Shown here: piece by piece, positions 46,460 through 57,501 of the stretch | Position numbering within the stretch: the stretch's first letter is position 1 | Layout of the letters: each line of letters opens with the position of its first letter | NCBI GenBank assembly: GCA_019279435.1 | Contig: JAAALK010000079.1 | Location: 107,923,198 to 107,987,197, forward strand | From: Zizania palustris | Taxonomy: Eukaryota > Streptophyta > Magnoliopsida > Poales > Poaceae | Reading direction: 5' to 3' | DNA: 64,000 nucleotides | Made by a program: the position numbers and the translations under genes | The notes under the pieces: model-generated | The model's database searches: none | Told to the model about the DNA's origin: nothing | Seen by the model: only the letters and a program-made list of their open reading frames with translations

Positions 46460-47241
46460 TGTAATATTTGTTCGAGTAATAACTATCGATTTAAAATTGT
46501 CTCCCTATTTACTAGCCCCTCTTTGGGCGTAAACAACTTCGAACTGTATTCAAAGATGGTTAGGCGCAAAGAAAAACTTAGGAGTACAATTTTGGGGGTT
46601 CAGAGCCCCTCAGCAATTTAAAGATTGATTAAAATCTTATAAAATGTCTTGGACTATTTGTAGTCTGAAGGCTGGTAACTTAGTACCTTATGTTTTTTGA
46701 AAGAAATTACTTTGAACAACATTCCGAACACTTTAGTGTCCTATATGATTTGTCACTTTGGACAAACAGACATTCGAAGCTCATGGCTCAAACTCTGTTT
46801 TGTTTTTGGCCTCCTTCAGCTCTTTTTGTGAATTCTGTCAAACCAGTGGTTTGGAGTTCGCAGTGGTCTCTTTGGACTCTTTTTACAAATACCTACAAGC
46901 TGGTGGCTTGGACTTTGCATCATTTGGTCTCCTTGGACTCTTTTTGCGGATGTCTACCAGCCGGTGGCTTGGACTCCGTATTCTGTGGTCTCGGGCTCTT
47001 TTACGGATGCCTACAAGCCGGTGGCTTGGACTCTGGATTATGTCAGCCCACCACATCGGAAACTTCGGACCAGTGGTCCGAAGTCCGAAAATATGATTCA
47101 AATTAATGACACTTCCCTCTCGGTCAACTCCGCTATTCCAGTGCGTCCACTCGGAAGTGGGAAGTTTATGAGGGGTAGGCATTATCTGAACCATATGCTT
47201 TATTAATTCGGAAAGTGTTTATAGATGATTACAAGGAGCCC
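46460..47241 (-). repeat. E2 post-pol region with minisatellite
   Basis: About 46770-47050 contains roughly four diverged units (TTTTTACGGATGCCTACAAGCCGGTGGCTTGGACTC type, shortened here to its core), each with an AGCC/GGCT inverted core. The flanks match the X and E3 linkers. No gene. Confidence 0.78.
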
Positions 47242-50200
47242 CTATGTGAAGTATCGCTTTAGGTGCTCCGCATGCCATGTATGCGCTAATTCGTCGCCTT
47301 CCAAATTAGCTAACTTAAAAGAACCAGGACGCCCTGAGCGAACAATTAAGTATGGACCTTCCCATTTATTTCCTAATTTTCCTGGTGCTATGATACTCCG
47401 AAAAACGAGATGACCCGGCCTATGTTCATTAATCTTGACCTTCGAGTGGAACCAAGTCTTCGTCTGCTGCTGATACTTTGACAAATTTGCCACAGCTCGA
47501 AGTCTTGACTCCTCTGTTAAATCCAGCGAAGCTTGTCTTTCTCCTTCTATTTCCGATTCGGTGCTGCGAAGTGATCCTCCTTTGAGCTCTGTTGGTGTCA
47601 TAGCTTCATCTTCGAATAATAGTCTGAATGGAGTGAAACCCGTGGACCTCGTTTGAGTGGTCCGAAAGGACCAAAAAATCTTCGGAAGTTCTTTGGTCCA
47701 GAGTTCTTTTGCTAATCCTACTATCCTTCGATTTAGCCCTGACAATATGTTACCATTAGCTCTTTCTACAGCTCCGTTAGACTGAGGGTGTCGCACTATA
47801 GCAAAGCATAGTTGGATGCCTAAATCTTCGCAAAATTTCTTGAAAGGTTCTGCGTCGAATTGCGTTCCATTATCAACTGTGAGTTGTCTAGGCACTCCGA
47901 ACCGGCAAATGATATTCTTCTAGAAAAATTTCTGTACATTGTTCGAAGTGATAGCTGTTAGGGGCTCTCCTTCGACCCACTTTGAAAAGTATTCAATTGC
48001 TACTACTGCGAACTTCAAATTTCCTTTTGCTGTTGGGAAGGGACCAATAAGATCCATGCCCCATCTGGTCATGGGCCATACTGGAGCTATGACTTGAAGG
48101 GCTGTTGGTGGGCGATGACTCCTTCGTCCCATCCATTGACATCCTTGGCAAGTGCGGACCAAGGTTTCCGCATCAGCTATTATTGTAGGCCAATAAAGCC
48201 CCTGGCGAAGTTTTTTTCTTGCCAAAGCTCGAGGGGCCAGATGACTACCGCAAAGTCCTTCATAGATTTCTCGAAGAATTTCTTGACCTTCAGCTTGAGA
48301 TATACATCGGAGCAGAGGGGAACATACTCCGGCCTTGTATAAAATACCGTTGATTATTTGATAATTCCGAGTTCTAAGCTTTAACCTCGAAAGTTGTGGC
48401 CCTTCGGACATATTTGCTTCTCCTTGCAACACTTCCATGATTGAACTTTGCCAATATGTACTTGGAATGCAAAGGACTTCCGCAGCTGGAATTTGTGGCA
48501 CCAAAGGCGTACTGAGTTCTTCATAAAAACCTTCTTCGGGTATGTCCATGGCACCGGCTGCTGCTTTTGCTAAGATGTCAGCTTGCATATTTTCTGCTCT
48601 AGGTATGCTCCGAATGGAAATCCCTTTAAATGCTACTTCGATCTTTCGGATTTCTTCTAAGTACTTTGCAAGCTGTGGATGTCGGACTTGGAAACTCTTG
48701 TCCACGTGCCCTGCTACAATCTGAGAATATGTTTTAATAACGACTCTTGTAGCCCCTAGAGCATGTGCATTGCGAAGTCCCAATAAAATTCCCTCATACT
48801 CCACTGTATTATTGGTAGACTTAAAGTTGAGTCTTGCAGAGTATAATGCCTTTTGCCCTGAAGGTGAAATTATCATAGCTCCGACACCTGCTCCAGATGC
48901 TTGAAAAGCTCCATCAGAGTAAATAGTCCACTCTGCCATGAAGTCCGCCAATACTTGCGACTTAATTGTTGTTCTTGCCAGAAAGGATATACCGAAGGGT
49001 GCTAGCTCAACAGCCCACTTCCCAATTCTTCCAGTGGAATCCTTACTTCAGAGCATATCTCCCAAAGGATACGAAGTTGGTACAATGACATTATGTGCCA
49101 AGAAATAATGCCTTAGCTTCCTCGAAGCCATTATCAGAGCATAAACGAATTTCTCAAGCTCGGAATATCTTGTTTTTGCTCCGAACAATGCTTCGGACAC
49201 AAAGTAAACTGGATTTTGTACCAACTTCCAGTTGAAATCAACCTCTCTGACAAGAACTGCACTGACAACAGAGCAAGTAGCTGCAAGGTAGAGGAGTAGG
49301 GTTTTGTCCGCAACAGGCACCGTGAGTGTAGCAAGGTTACTGAGATAGTTTATAATATCTTCGAAGCTCTTTTGACACTCTGGTGTCCATGCAAAATCTT
49401 CGGACCCTTTCAATGCTTTGAAAATAGGCAAACTTCTCTCCGCAGACCTTGCCTAAAATCTGCTAAGTGCTGCTAGACGACTAGTCAGCTTTTGCACTTG
49501 CTTTAAATTCTCTAGAGGAGCCATCTTCTGCAACGCAGTTATTTGAGTGGGGATAGCTTCGATCCCTCTGCTTGAAACTAGGTACCCTAACAATTTTCCA
49601 GCCTGCGCCCCGAAGACACATTTTTCGGGGTTGAGACGGATCCCGCATGCCCAAAGGCTATTGAATGTTTCTGCTAAGTCTAGGCTATGTTGGTGCTTTA
49701 AGGCACTCTTGATTAGAATATCATCCATATAGGCCTCTACATTACGACCTAATTGATGACCTAGAGCCTTAGCAATTAACCTCGAAAATGTAGCCCCGAC
49801 ATTTCTTAAGCCAAAGGGCATTTTTACATAACAAAAGACTCCTAAAGGAGTTACGAAGCTTGTCTTGATTTCATCTTCGCGCTTCAACCAAATTTGATGA
49901 TAGCCGGAATACGCGTCGAGGAAGCTTAATAACTCCGAACCAGTAGTGGAGTCGACCAACTGATCAATTCGGGGCATGGGGTAGGGGTCGCGGGGGCATG
50001 TTTTATTCAGAGATGTAAAATCAATACACATGCGCCACTTCCTTGAAGATTTTTTCTTAACGAAGACTAGGTTGGCTAACCACTCCGTATGAGCCACTTC
50101 TCTGATGATCCCAGCCTTTAACAACTTTTCAACTTCGTCTTTAGCAAGGACAGCTCTCTCCACAGACATCTTCCGGAGTCCTTGCCTAATAGGCCGAGCC

Positions 50201-52475
50201 TTCGGGTTCACAAGTAGATTGTGTTCAATAATGTCCCAACTGACTCCGGTGATGTCTTCGTCAGACCAAGCAAAGACATCTAAGGAGATAGCAACTTCTG
50301 GAGGTAAGTCTTTACCAAATTGAAATGAATATTCCTTGCCATCTTTGACAATAACCTTCGTTGAGATCTCTTCTTCAGGACTTGGTCTTGGGATGGATCT
50401 TTTCGAGGGTTCGCTAGGAGCAGAAAAATTCTCCGGATCATCTTGCACACTGTTCACCTGTCTCGGGTCAAGAGGAGGGCCATGACCATACTCCGCTCTT
50501 CGTGCGATTGCCTGATCTCCAAAAACAGTGAGCACTCCTGCTTGTGTGGGCATCTTCATACACAAGTAATTATGATGCGCCACAGCTCCGAATTGATTTA
50601 ACATGCCTCTTCCGAAGATGACATCTGGCCGAGGGCATCAAGAGGGGGTCCTGCAAATCCTTGCAAAGGATGGGCTGCTGGGAGAAGATGCTTTCTGGAG
50701 ATGCAGAGTTGGTCAAAAGCTTGGACAAAAATAATATCCGTCGAACTCCCTCCGTCAACTAGCACTCTCCAGACCTTAGTTCCTGCTATGTCGGCAGTAA
50801 TGACAAGTGGGTCTGCATGTGGAAATTTAACACCAACTGCATCATCTGCGGAAAAAGATATTGGCACATGGGACCATTCGAGCATAGCAGCTGCAGATGA
50901 AGAGGTTCTAATATGGCCCACCTCTCTGACATATTCTCTTCTTTGCCTCTTTGACATACTTCCAAGAGTCCCTCCTCCGGAGATGGGGATGACTACTCTT
51001 TTTCCTCGATCTTGCCCCTCTTCTTGCTTCGGAGGTGGCATAATATTGACCACCGGAGGGCGTCTTGCCGAATCGAAGTTCTCTATCCATGCCACAGCCT
51101 GGACAGGCTCCGAACGCACTTCAGCTGGAACTCGGTCAGTAGTGCCTCGACCCGAAGTTCTTTCCAGATATTCTCCTCTCAGAGTAAGTATAGCTTTGCA
51201 CGCATCTGTTGCGTGACTTCGTTTTTCACCATGAATACAGCAGAAAAAGGATTGGCCCTTGCCAGCCGGTTTCCCTGGCGGACTCCAGCCACTGGTCTTG
51301 CTTCCTGAGGGTTGCGGAGCTCTTTGGGCAAACTTCTACGGGGGTGCAATGTTCAGAACTTCTGAACAAGGATGCTTTTGCCCCCTACGCCTGTCATGCT
51401 AAACTTCGAAGCTAGGCCCTTGCGGCTGTGCTGAAGTTTTTACTTCCAATTTTACTTCTTTTAGTATCGAAGGGGTTGCAGCAGTTCTTCGAAGCCATCC
51501 TTCTTCTGACCTTGCATACACTTCGAAATACGACATCAACTGAGAAACAGAAGATATGCTTTTCTGGTGAAGTTTATCAAGGAGGCCTGGATGAATAACT
51601 CACTCTCGAGCTGCGTCAACTACTGAAGATGTAGTTAACCCTCGAATTTGCGACTTCGTATGAGCGAAGCGCTTGAAATATTGTCTTAAGGTCACTCCAG
51701 GAAGCTGCTTCACCTAGAAAAGACTTCCTATTGACATTGGAGGCACGAAGGTGCCCTGAAAATTGCTTACGAACTTCTTCTTCAACTGCCCCCATGAACT
51801 AATTGATCCTGGCTTCAAAGACCAGAACCACCGCAATGCCACTCCTTGAAGAGCTAGGGGGAAGCATTTTGCCATAGTGTCCCGCACTCCCCCACTGGCT
51901 TCAATTGGTAGAGCATAAGAACAGACAAATTCTCCAGGATCTTCATCTCCGGCATACTTGCAAAGCTTTGAAGTTTTGAACTTAGGGTCGAAGCGTACTT
52001 TTTGCAACTCGGGATGCAGCGGAGACTCGGTATTGAAGGAAGCATTCTCTGGGGCTTCGGGATAAATAACCTCGTCGTCTTCAGGCACTTCGGGAATGGT
52101 TGGGGTGGCTTGAGAACGAAGCCTATTCGCGGCTTCTTGCCGCCACCTTGCAACTTCGGCTTGGAGACTGGCCATTTGAGCATCCATATCACCAAGACTG
52201 TCTTCATCTCCTCCGGAAGGATCTTCCGGGTCTTGAGAACTGTAGGGATCAGTTCGAAGTGGAACTTGAGGTGGAAGAGGGACTCCGGCTGGCCGAAGTA
52301 TAGATGGAGTTGGCGGAGGAACTCCGTATGCTCAAGGAAGGGGAATCCCTTCCGGAGTTTGAGGTGGAGGAAACGTCGAAGGTCCTCCGACCTCAACTGT
52401 GTCTGAAGATCTTGCTCCGGAGGTTCGAGGGGACCTCCGAATAGGTTTACTAGCTGCACTCCGCTTAGGAGGCAT
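47242..52475 (-). pseudogene. E2 gag-pol, heavily disrupted
   Basis: Gag starts MPPKRSAASKP at 52475. Protease (VLVDGGSSTDIIF, about 50745), RT (YMDDIL, about 49720), degenerate gypsy RNase H, archaeal-type RNase H (YSDGAFQASGAG, about 48920) and integrase (DDE: MDLIGPFP, VDNGTQF, AVERANG) follow in order. The reading ends at TAG 47242-47244. Breaks seen: gag frame changes near 52330 and 51710; about 95 bp missing in the protease/RT linker near 50628; stops near 49453, at 49048-49050 (CGA to TGA) and at 47920-47922 (TGG to TAG); and about 42 bp missing between the RNase H domains near 48925. It cannot make its own enzymes. Confidence 0.9.
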
Positions 52476-52519
52476 GATTTGAGAACTTGGTAGAAAACGA
52501 AGTTTTTTGAACTAGGTTC

Positions 52520-52538
52520 CCCACGGACGGTGCCAACT
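52520..52538 (-). other. E2 primer-binding site
   Basis: On the minus strand TTGGCACCGTCCGTGGGG follows the LTR end ACA. E3 has TTGGCGCCGTCCGTGGGG. The TGGCGCCGT start resembles tRNA-Asp-type sites, but I cannot fix the tRNA. Confidence 0.6.
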
Positions 52539-52935
52539 GTTGGCGTAAAAGATTACGCTAACAGGTTTCTGAAGATTAGAAACTAACAAACGAAGTGTTT
52601 GCGAAGGAAACTATTCCAAGCCTCCGAAAGGATAATAACTTAGAATAGTTTGAAAGTGTGTATTGAATAACTTGTATTCGGTCCCTATTACATGGTAAAA
52701 CGGGGGGTATTTATAGGCTCAAACATTAAGGAAAAGACCCTTTTACCCCTCTATTACAACCGACATAGTGGAAACTATTCGGTACCCTTAATAGGGCTAA
52801 AATGGTAAAAGACTAATCTAATGAGAAAGAAGATAAGTCTTCCATCTTAGCTGGCAATGAAGCTCTCGAAGAGTTCAAGTTCGAAGATATACTCCAAAGT
52901 CAAGTCCGTCATCATACTTCGACCTTGACTACATG
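52539..52935 (-). repeat. E2 5' LTR, part left of the E3 insertion
   Basis: TGTTGGCGTAA... to ...GACTACATG, interrupted at 52936 by E3. ACATG (52931-52935) is the expected 5 bp target duplication. In the other E2 LTR (42263) the sequence continues CCATGCATCCCC, so the rest of this LTR should follow E3 beyond the window. Confidence 0.85.
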
Positions 52936-53406
52936 TGTTGGCGTAAAAGATTACGCTAACAGGTTTCTGTAGAAAAGAAACTAACAAACGAAGTGTTTGT
53001 GAAGCAAACTCTTCTAAGCCTCTGAAAGGATAATAGCTTAGAATAGTTCGAAAGTGTGTATTGAATCACTTGTATTCGGTCCCTATTACAGGGTGAAATG
53101 GGGGGTATTTATAGGCCCAAACATTAAGGAAAAGACCTATTTACCCCTCTATTACAACCGACATTAAGGAAACTATTCGGTTTCCCTAATAGGGCTAAAA
53201 TGGTAAAAGACTAATCTAATAAGAAAGAAGATAAGTCTTCCATCTTAGCTGGCAGAAAAGATCTTAAAGGGCTTTAGTTCGAAGACATACTTCGAACCAA
53301 TGCCTATCTTCGGGCTTCGAATGGGGTTCCAGGTATCTTCGAACTGGTTGACTGCCTTCATGCATCTTCGGCAATAATCCCGAAGATGAGATATTTTCTC
53401 CCAACA
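52936..53406 (-). repeat. E3 3' LTR (471 bp)
   Basis: In element sense it starts TGTTGGGAGAAAATATC (53406 downward) and ends TTACGCCAACA (52936). TATAAATA lies at 53106-53113 on the minus strand, about 170 bp from the U5 end. The U5 terminus has an inverted repeat: TGTTGGCGTAA at 52936 faces TTACGCTAACA, with four bases between. Confidence 0.92.
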
Positions 53407-53420
53407 GTAGCCCCTCGAAT
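53407..53420 (-). other. E3 polypurine tract
   Basis: CGAGGGGCTAC on the minus strand immediately precedes the LTR start TGTTGGG. The same sequence is at 42361 in E2. Confidence 0.7.
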
Positions 53421-53736
53421 ACGCTTATCCGTTTGACCTGTAACGTTAGGAGAGCAGTATACGGAAAGAAAAGATAACCAATCATAGGGGTTATTGGTTT
53501 TTATTTTATCTCCGAAATGCATGAAGATATAAACTTCGAATTAGTCTTAAGGTAGTTACTTTTCGAACTATCTTAGAATTGACTCAGGAAGTTCGAAAGT
53601 CTTTTTAGACTTAGAAGAAATAGCTGTTAGCCTGTTTCTTCTAACGGAAGTTATATGATGCGTTATTTTCGGAGGAAAATAACGGGCGAGAATGCGAAAA
53701 GACAGAGCCAAAACGGTAACAAACGGAAAACTTAGG
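53421..53736 (+). other. Upstream region of the E3 antisense gene
   Basis: No gene. It is conserved with E2 (42375-42685), including a segment with TCGGAG and TTCTTCTAACGGAAGTTA. It is a likely promoter region for the aORF. Confidence 0.55.
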
Positions 53737-53747
53737 CTATAAATAGA
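53737..53747 (+). promoter_or_regulatory. TATA box of the E3 antisense gene
   Basis: CTATAAATAGA, 118 bp upstream of the ATG at 53865. It is separate from the LTR TATA (53106-53113, opposite strand). The same box is present in E2 and X. Confidence 0.72.
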
Positions 53748-53864
53748 GGGTCTAGAAGTTACCCGGTTACCTTTTCACCGCATTCTAGCAATCAAAAGAT
53801 TTCTGAGCCCCTTGAGTTCTTAAACCCTAGCCTCCAGTTGTTCCAAAACGATCCAGAGATTGCA

Positions 53865-56800
53865 ATGGCGAAGACTAAGGGATCAGCGCCTCCTTCAGCC
53901 TTGGCTCGGCAACAAGAGGCCGCAGCGGCAGCAGCGACAGCATTGGCAGCAACACCTCCGATGCAGGCGGCAACATCTATGGCGGCAGGGGGGAGAAATC
54001 CCCAAATCGCCGATGACCAAGGTCTGTGCCCTCCATCGACCAAGTATTTAGATCAGTCCTTCCAGTTGGGACCTTCGACCTGCAAAAGAGAGTCCTTGAC
54101 AATCGCAGTAGGAGGGAATATCGGTGCGGGAGTTATGATTCGGAAGCCGGGGAAAGAAGTAATTCCAGTGCCAAGACCCGGAGAAGTGGTAGTGTTCGAA
54201 GCCTTTTTCGAAGCAGGCTTGGGTCTCCCTGCAGTGGACTTCTTGGCGGAGGTACTTGACCTATTCCATGTAACCCTCCCCCAACTATCTCCGAATGCGG
54301 TAGCTACATTAGCTATCTTTGAGTGGGCCTTGAGAGCCGAAGGATGTGAAGGAAGGGCTGAAATCTTCGCTGCATTACATAGAGCAACCTGCCAGCCGAA
54401 AACCTTCGTAACTCCCGGAGGTGAAAAAGTAGTAATATCTTTTGGCAGTATCAACTTTAGACTTCGGGATGAGTATGCCCTTCGATTTCCTGCCAAAGCT
54501 ATCAACGCCAGATGGTACACCGATTGGATTCTGAAATGGTTCTATGCCGAAGTTGGGGTAAGCAATCCTCTGGCTGGACCGCTTAAAGAAATCCAATTCC
54601 GAAAGAAAGCTTTGGTGCGACCCGAGGAAGGCCAATTCGAAGCCCGTCTGAACCTGCTTGAAAAAGTTAGCCGAAGGCTCAGTATGCGAGACTTGGCTGA
54701 AGAATTCATTGGTCTTCAAATTCCTCCACTGATGGCCAACTGGCCTATCATCTTCGAAGATGACTCCGAAGGCGGTCTTCGCAAAATTAACTTGACTTCA
54801 AGTCCTACAGGTAACTTCGAAACCAACATGCATTAAACATATTTACTTCGAAGAAGAAACTAACTTGAATTATTTATTTTGCAGTTTCTTCAGCCCCTGT
54901 TACTTCAGAACAGATTATAAGGGCTTCGGAAAAGATCTTGGGTGCTCCAACTCCGACTGAGAAAGAGTGGCGAATTAAACTAGTTGGGAGTTGGGAGAGA
55001 TTTAACAGAATATGGGGAATGCTGAAACTCACTCCTCCCCCTCTGATGGATTGGGCGCCTTTGGAGAAAGGGCCTCAGAAAAGGAAAGCCGAAGCTGGAA
55101 CTTCAAGTTCAGCAAAAACTCCGGTGAAGAAGGTGGCTCGGAAGCCGAAGAACCTCGCACCGTCAGATCCTGCACCTTCGAGCTCAAGAGCTTCGGTTTC
55201 CGACTCCCAAGAAGAAACGGGAAGATTGCTTGTGCACCTGATGGAAGAGAATGAAACTCAAAGGGCCGCACAAGCCGAAGTACCTGCGAACGTACCGGAG
55301 TTCGGAGATAATGTTGATCAACCAAGGACTTCGGTAGTTCAAGAAGATGCAACTCAGGACGGAGTTCCTGTGAATGAAGGTGGGGTCGAAGTCACTATGG
55401 CTTCGATTCCCGAAGAAGCAACGAGGACTGCCCAGGACGATGCTCCTGTAGTCCAAGATTTAACGGCTGATTCGGATGATGACTTCATTTTTGATCCTCC
55501 GATCAGTCCAGTGCTCGATCTCCCGGAGAATGTCGAAGGTAGATTTCGCATAATTCATATCAATTTATTCAAAATTATACAATGTATAATATTTTTGTTT
55601 TTTCAGAGCCTCCTGTTGTCGAAGTACCTCACGAAGATACAATTCAAAGGCCTTCGACAACTTCGGAGCCTCACCCGGAGGTTACTCAACAGGGGCCTGG
55701 AAGAGGTAAAAGACACATAGAGCCTCTCCCTACTCAAGGATCGACTTCATCTGAGTCAACAGATGAAAGTGAATCAACTGAGGGGGGGCCATCTTCAGAA
55801 GTTCCAAGGGCCTCAGAAGAACTCTCCGGACCTTCGCTGAGCAGAGCTGATCAGAAGGCTTCGGTAATGCTTCCTCTCTTAACTCCTTTTTTGGAGGAGA
55901 GATCCGGACTTCGGACTTTGGTTAAACCTTTGGGTCAAGCCAGTCGCAAAGTCGGGGAAACAGAACTGGTAGCCCTTTTAAGCAAGGCGAAAAGTTCGGA
56001 GCTTAACATTGCTATAGAAAGAGCAGCCTACCAGGTACGAAGCATCTTCGAACCAAATAGCAAATTATATATGAATAATTTCTAATTTCAGTTTTTCTTT
56101 TTTCTTAGCAAGCAGTCTTATCCCGCGCCGCAGCTTTATCGGGAGAAAATGAAATTGCTCAACTTCGAGAAGAAAACGAAGCTCTTCAAAGAAATTTTAA
56201 CTTCTCCGAAGGTCGAGTAGCTCAGATGGATAATATAATATCAGCAGAGCGAAGGGCTAGGCAAAGCTTGGAGGCTGCGAAGAAAGAGCTCGAAGCAGAA
56301 AGAGTTGTGCTTCGAGCAGAGATTGAAAAACTGCGGAAGGAGGATGCTGCTAAGGGGTCCGAACTTGTGAGGCTCCAAGAAGAAGCTGGCCAACTCCTGA
56401 CTCAAAAGAATACTTTGACTACGGAGAATGCTAGAATTTCTGGAGTTCTAGCAGAAACGACTTCGGCCAAGGATGCGCTTATTGCGGAGAAGCTTAAGTC
56501 TGAGAAGGTGGCTTCGGAGGTCATCGAGCAGATGCTAGGTGTTTTGGAGTACTTCGGTACTACCGGATCACTACCTTCGGATGACAATGTGACTCTACTG
56601 CGCCGGTTAAAGAGGATCCAAGGAGCGGCGAAGCAAATGAAGACGGCAGGCATGCGTTATGGAGAACTCTCCAGACAAGTGTCTGCCCTCGGATTACTTC
56701 GTTACTACGAGGATTTGGGCCGAACAATCACTCCGAGCGCAGAGGGCTCCATCACCTTCGACGACGAGAGACTTTTGAATCCTTCCGAAGGCGTGACTGC

Positions 56801-57501
56801 CACCTGGCGAGCCTTTCAAACTTCATGGAGAGCCGAAGGTCGTTCTGCGATCAAGGCTTGGATTGATGAAGGCCAACGCCAGAAGCAAGTTCGGAGTCAA
56901 GCTTCGAGCAGTCAGCCTCCTCCGAACCCGCAGGTTTAGGAATTACTTAGGATTTTTTGATTATGTAAAGCTCATGCTTGTAAACATTTATCAATGAAAG
57001 TCTTGCTTGTTATATTTTTAGGCTTTGCCTCTTATGGAAGATATCGAAGTGTTAGAGCTTAACAACGAACTTCGTTCATTGTGGAACACCTTCGAACTTC
57101 TAAAGAGTTATAAGCGTCCTCGATTTCTTATTCCTCGAGATGACTCCGGCGTTATTGCGCCCGAAGTAATCAAAGACGTATTGTCTTATATTAAAGAGGA
57201 AGATAAAGAGGTTGACGCAAACACCTTGTCTTCTGAAGACACTAACTGGTCTGAAGACGAAGGTGAAGCCCAAAATAAAAGATCTGAAGATCTTAGAAGC
57301 TGGGAAAGAAGCCCCGAGCGACTTCGAACTTGGGCCGAGCTTCAGCAAGAGCAGAAGGATTTTAGAGCTTCGAAGGGGAGGAAGAGAGTTAAACGTAAAG
57401 TTCTTAGAACTTCCGATGTTGGAACTAGTCGTTCCACCCCTAGCTCTCGGGACCGAAGAGGTCTCCGATTCCTTCTTGGTATAGATACCAATTTTTCATA
57501 G
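53865..57501 (+). CDS. Antisense spliced gene (aORF) of E3, intact, 1110 residues
   Basis: Five exons: 53865-54810, 54885-55538, 55607-56034, 56109-56933 and 57022-57501. All four introns are 68-88 bp with GT...AG ends, and the phases match at every junction with no stop. Start MAKTKGSAPP, then a Gln/Ala-rich stretch. Residues about 90-280 form the conserved domain (FEAFFEAGLGLPAVDF, SPNAVATLAIFEWAL, FPAKAINARWYTDW). It resembles the plant 'putative gypsy type transposon' family (PF04195-like). A basic nuclear-signal-like stretch follows (GPQKRKAEAG, VKKVARKPK, about 380-410), then Ser/Glu-rich linkers and a coiled coil (about 690-800, RRARQSLEAAKKELEAERVV). The C-terminal exon has an acidic patch and a basic tail (KGRKRVKRKVLR). 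It faces pol tail to tail, 925 bp apart. Function unknown. The coiled coil, nuclear-like signal and acidic region suggest a nuclear DNA- or chromatin-associated protein (inference). Confidence 0.88.

Larger units (their letters stand above)
42361..52538 (-). mobile_element. Tat-lineage element E2, internal region (non-autonomous)
   Basis: Minus-strand element. Reading down from 52538: primer-binding site, gag-pol (52475-47242), post-pol minisatellite, convergent antisense gene on the plus strand (42800-46459) and polypurine tract at about 42361-42375. Its LTRs lie at 25357-25670 plus 42179-42360 and at 52539-52935 (continuing beyond the window). Gag-pol and aORF are both disrupted. Confidence 0.88.
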
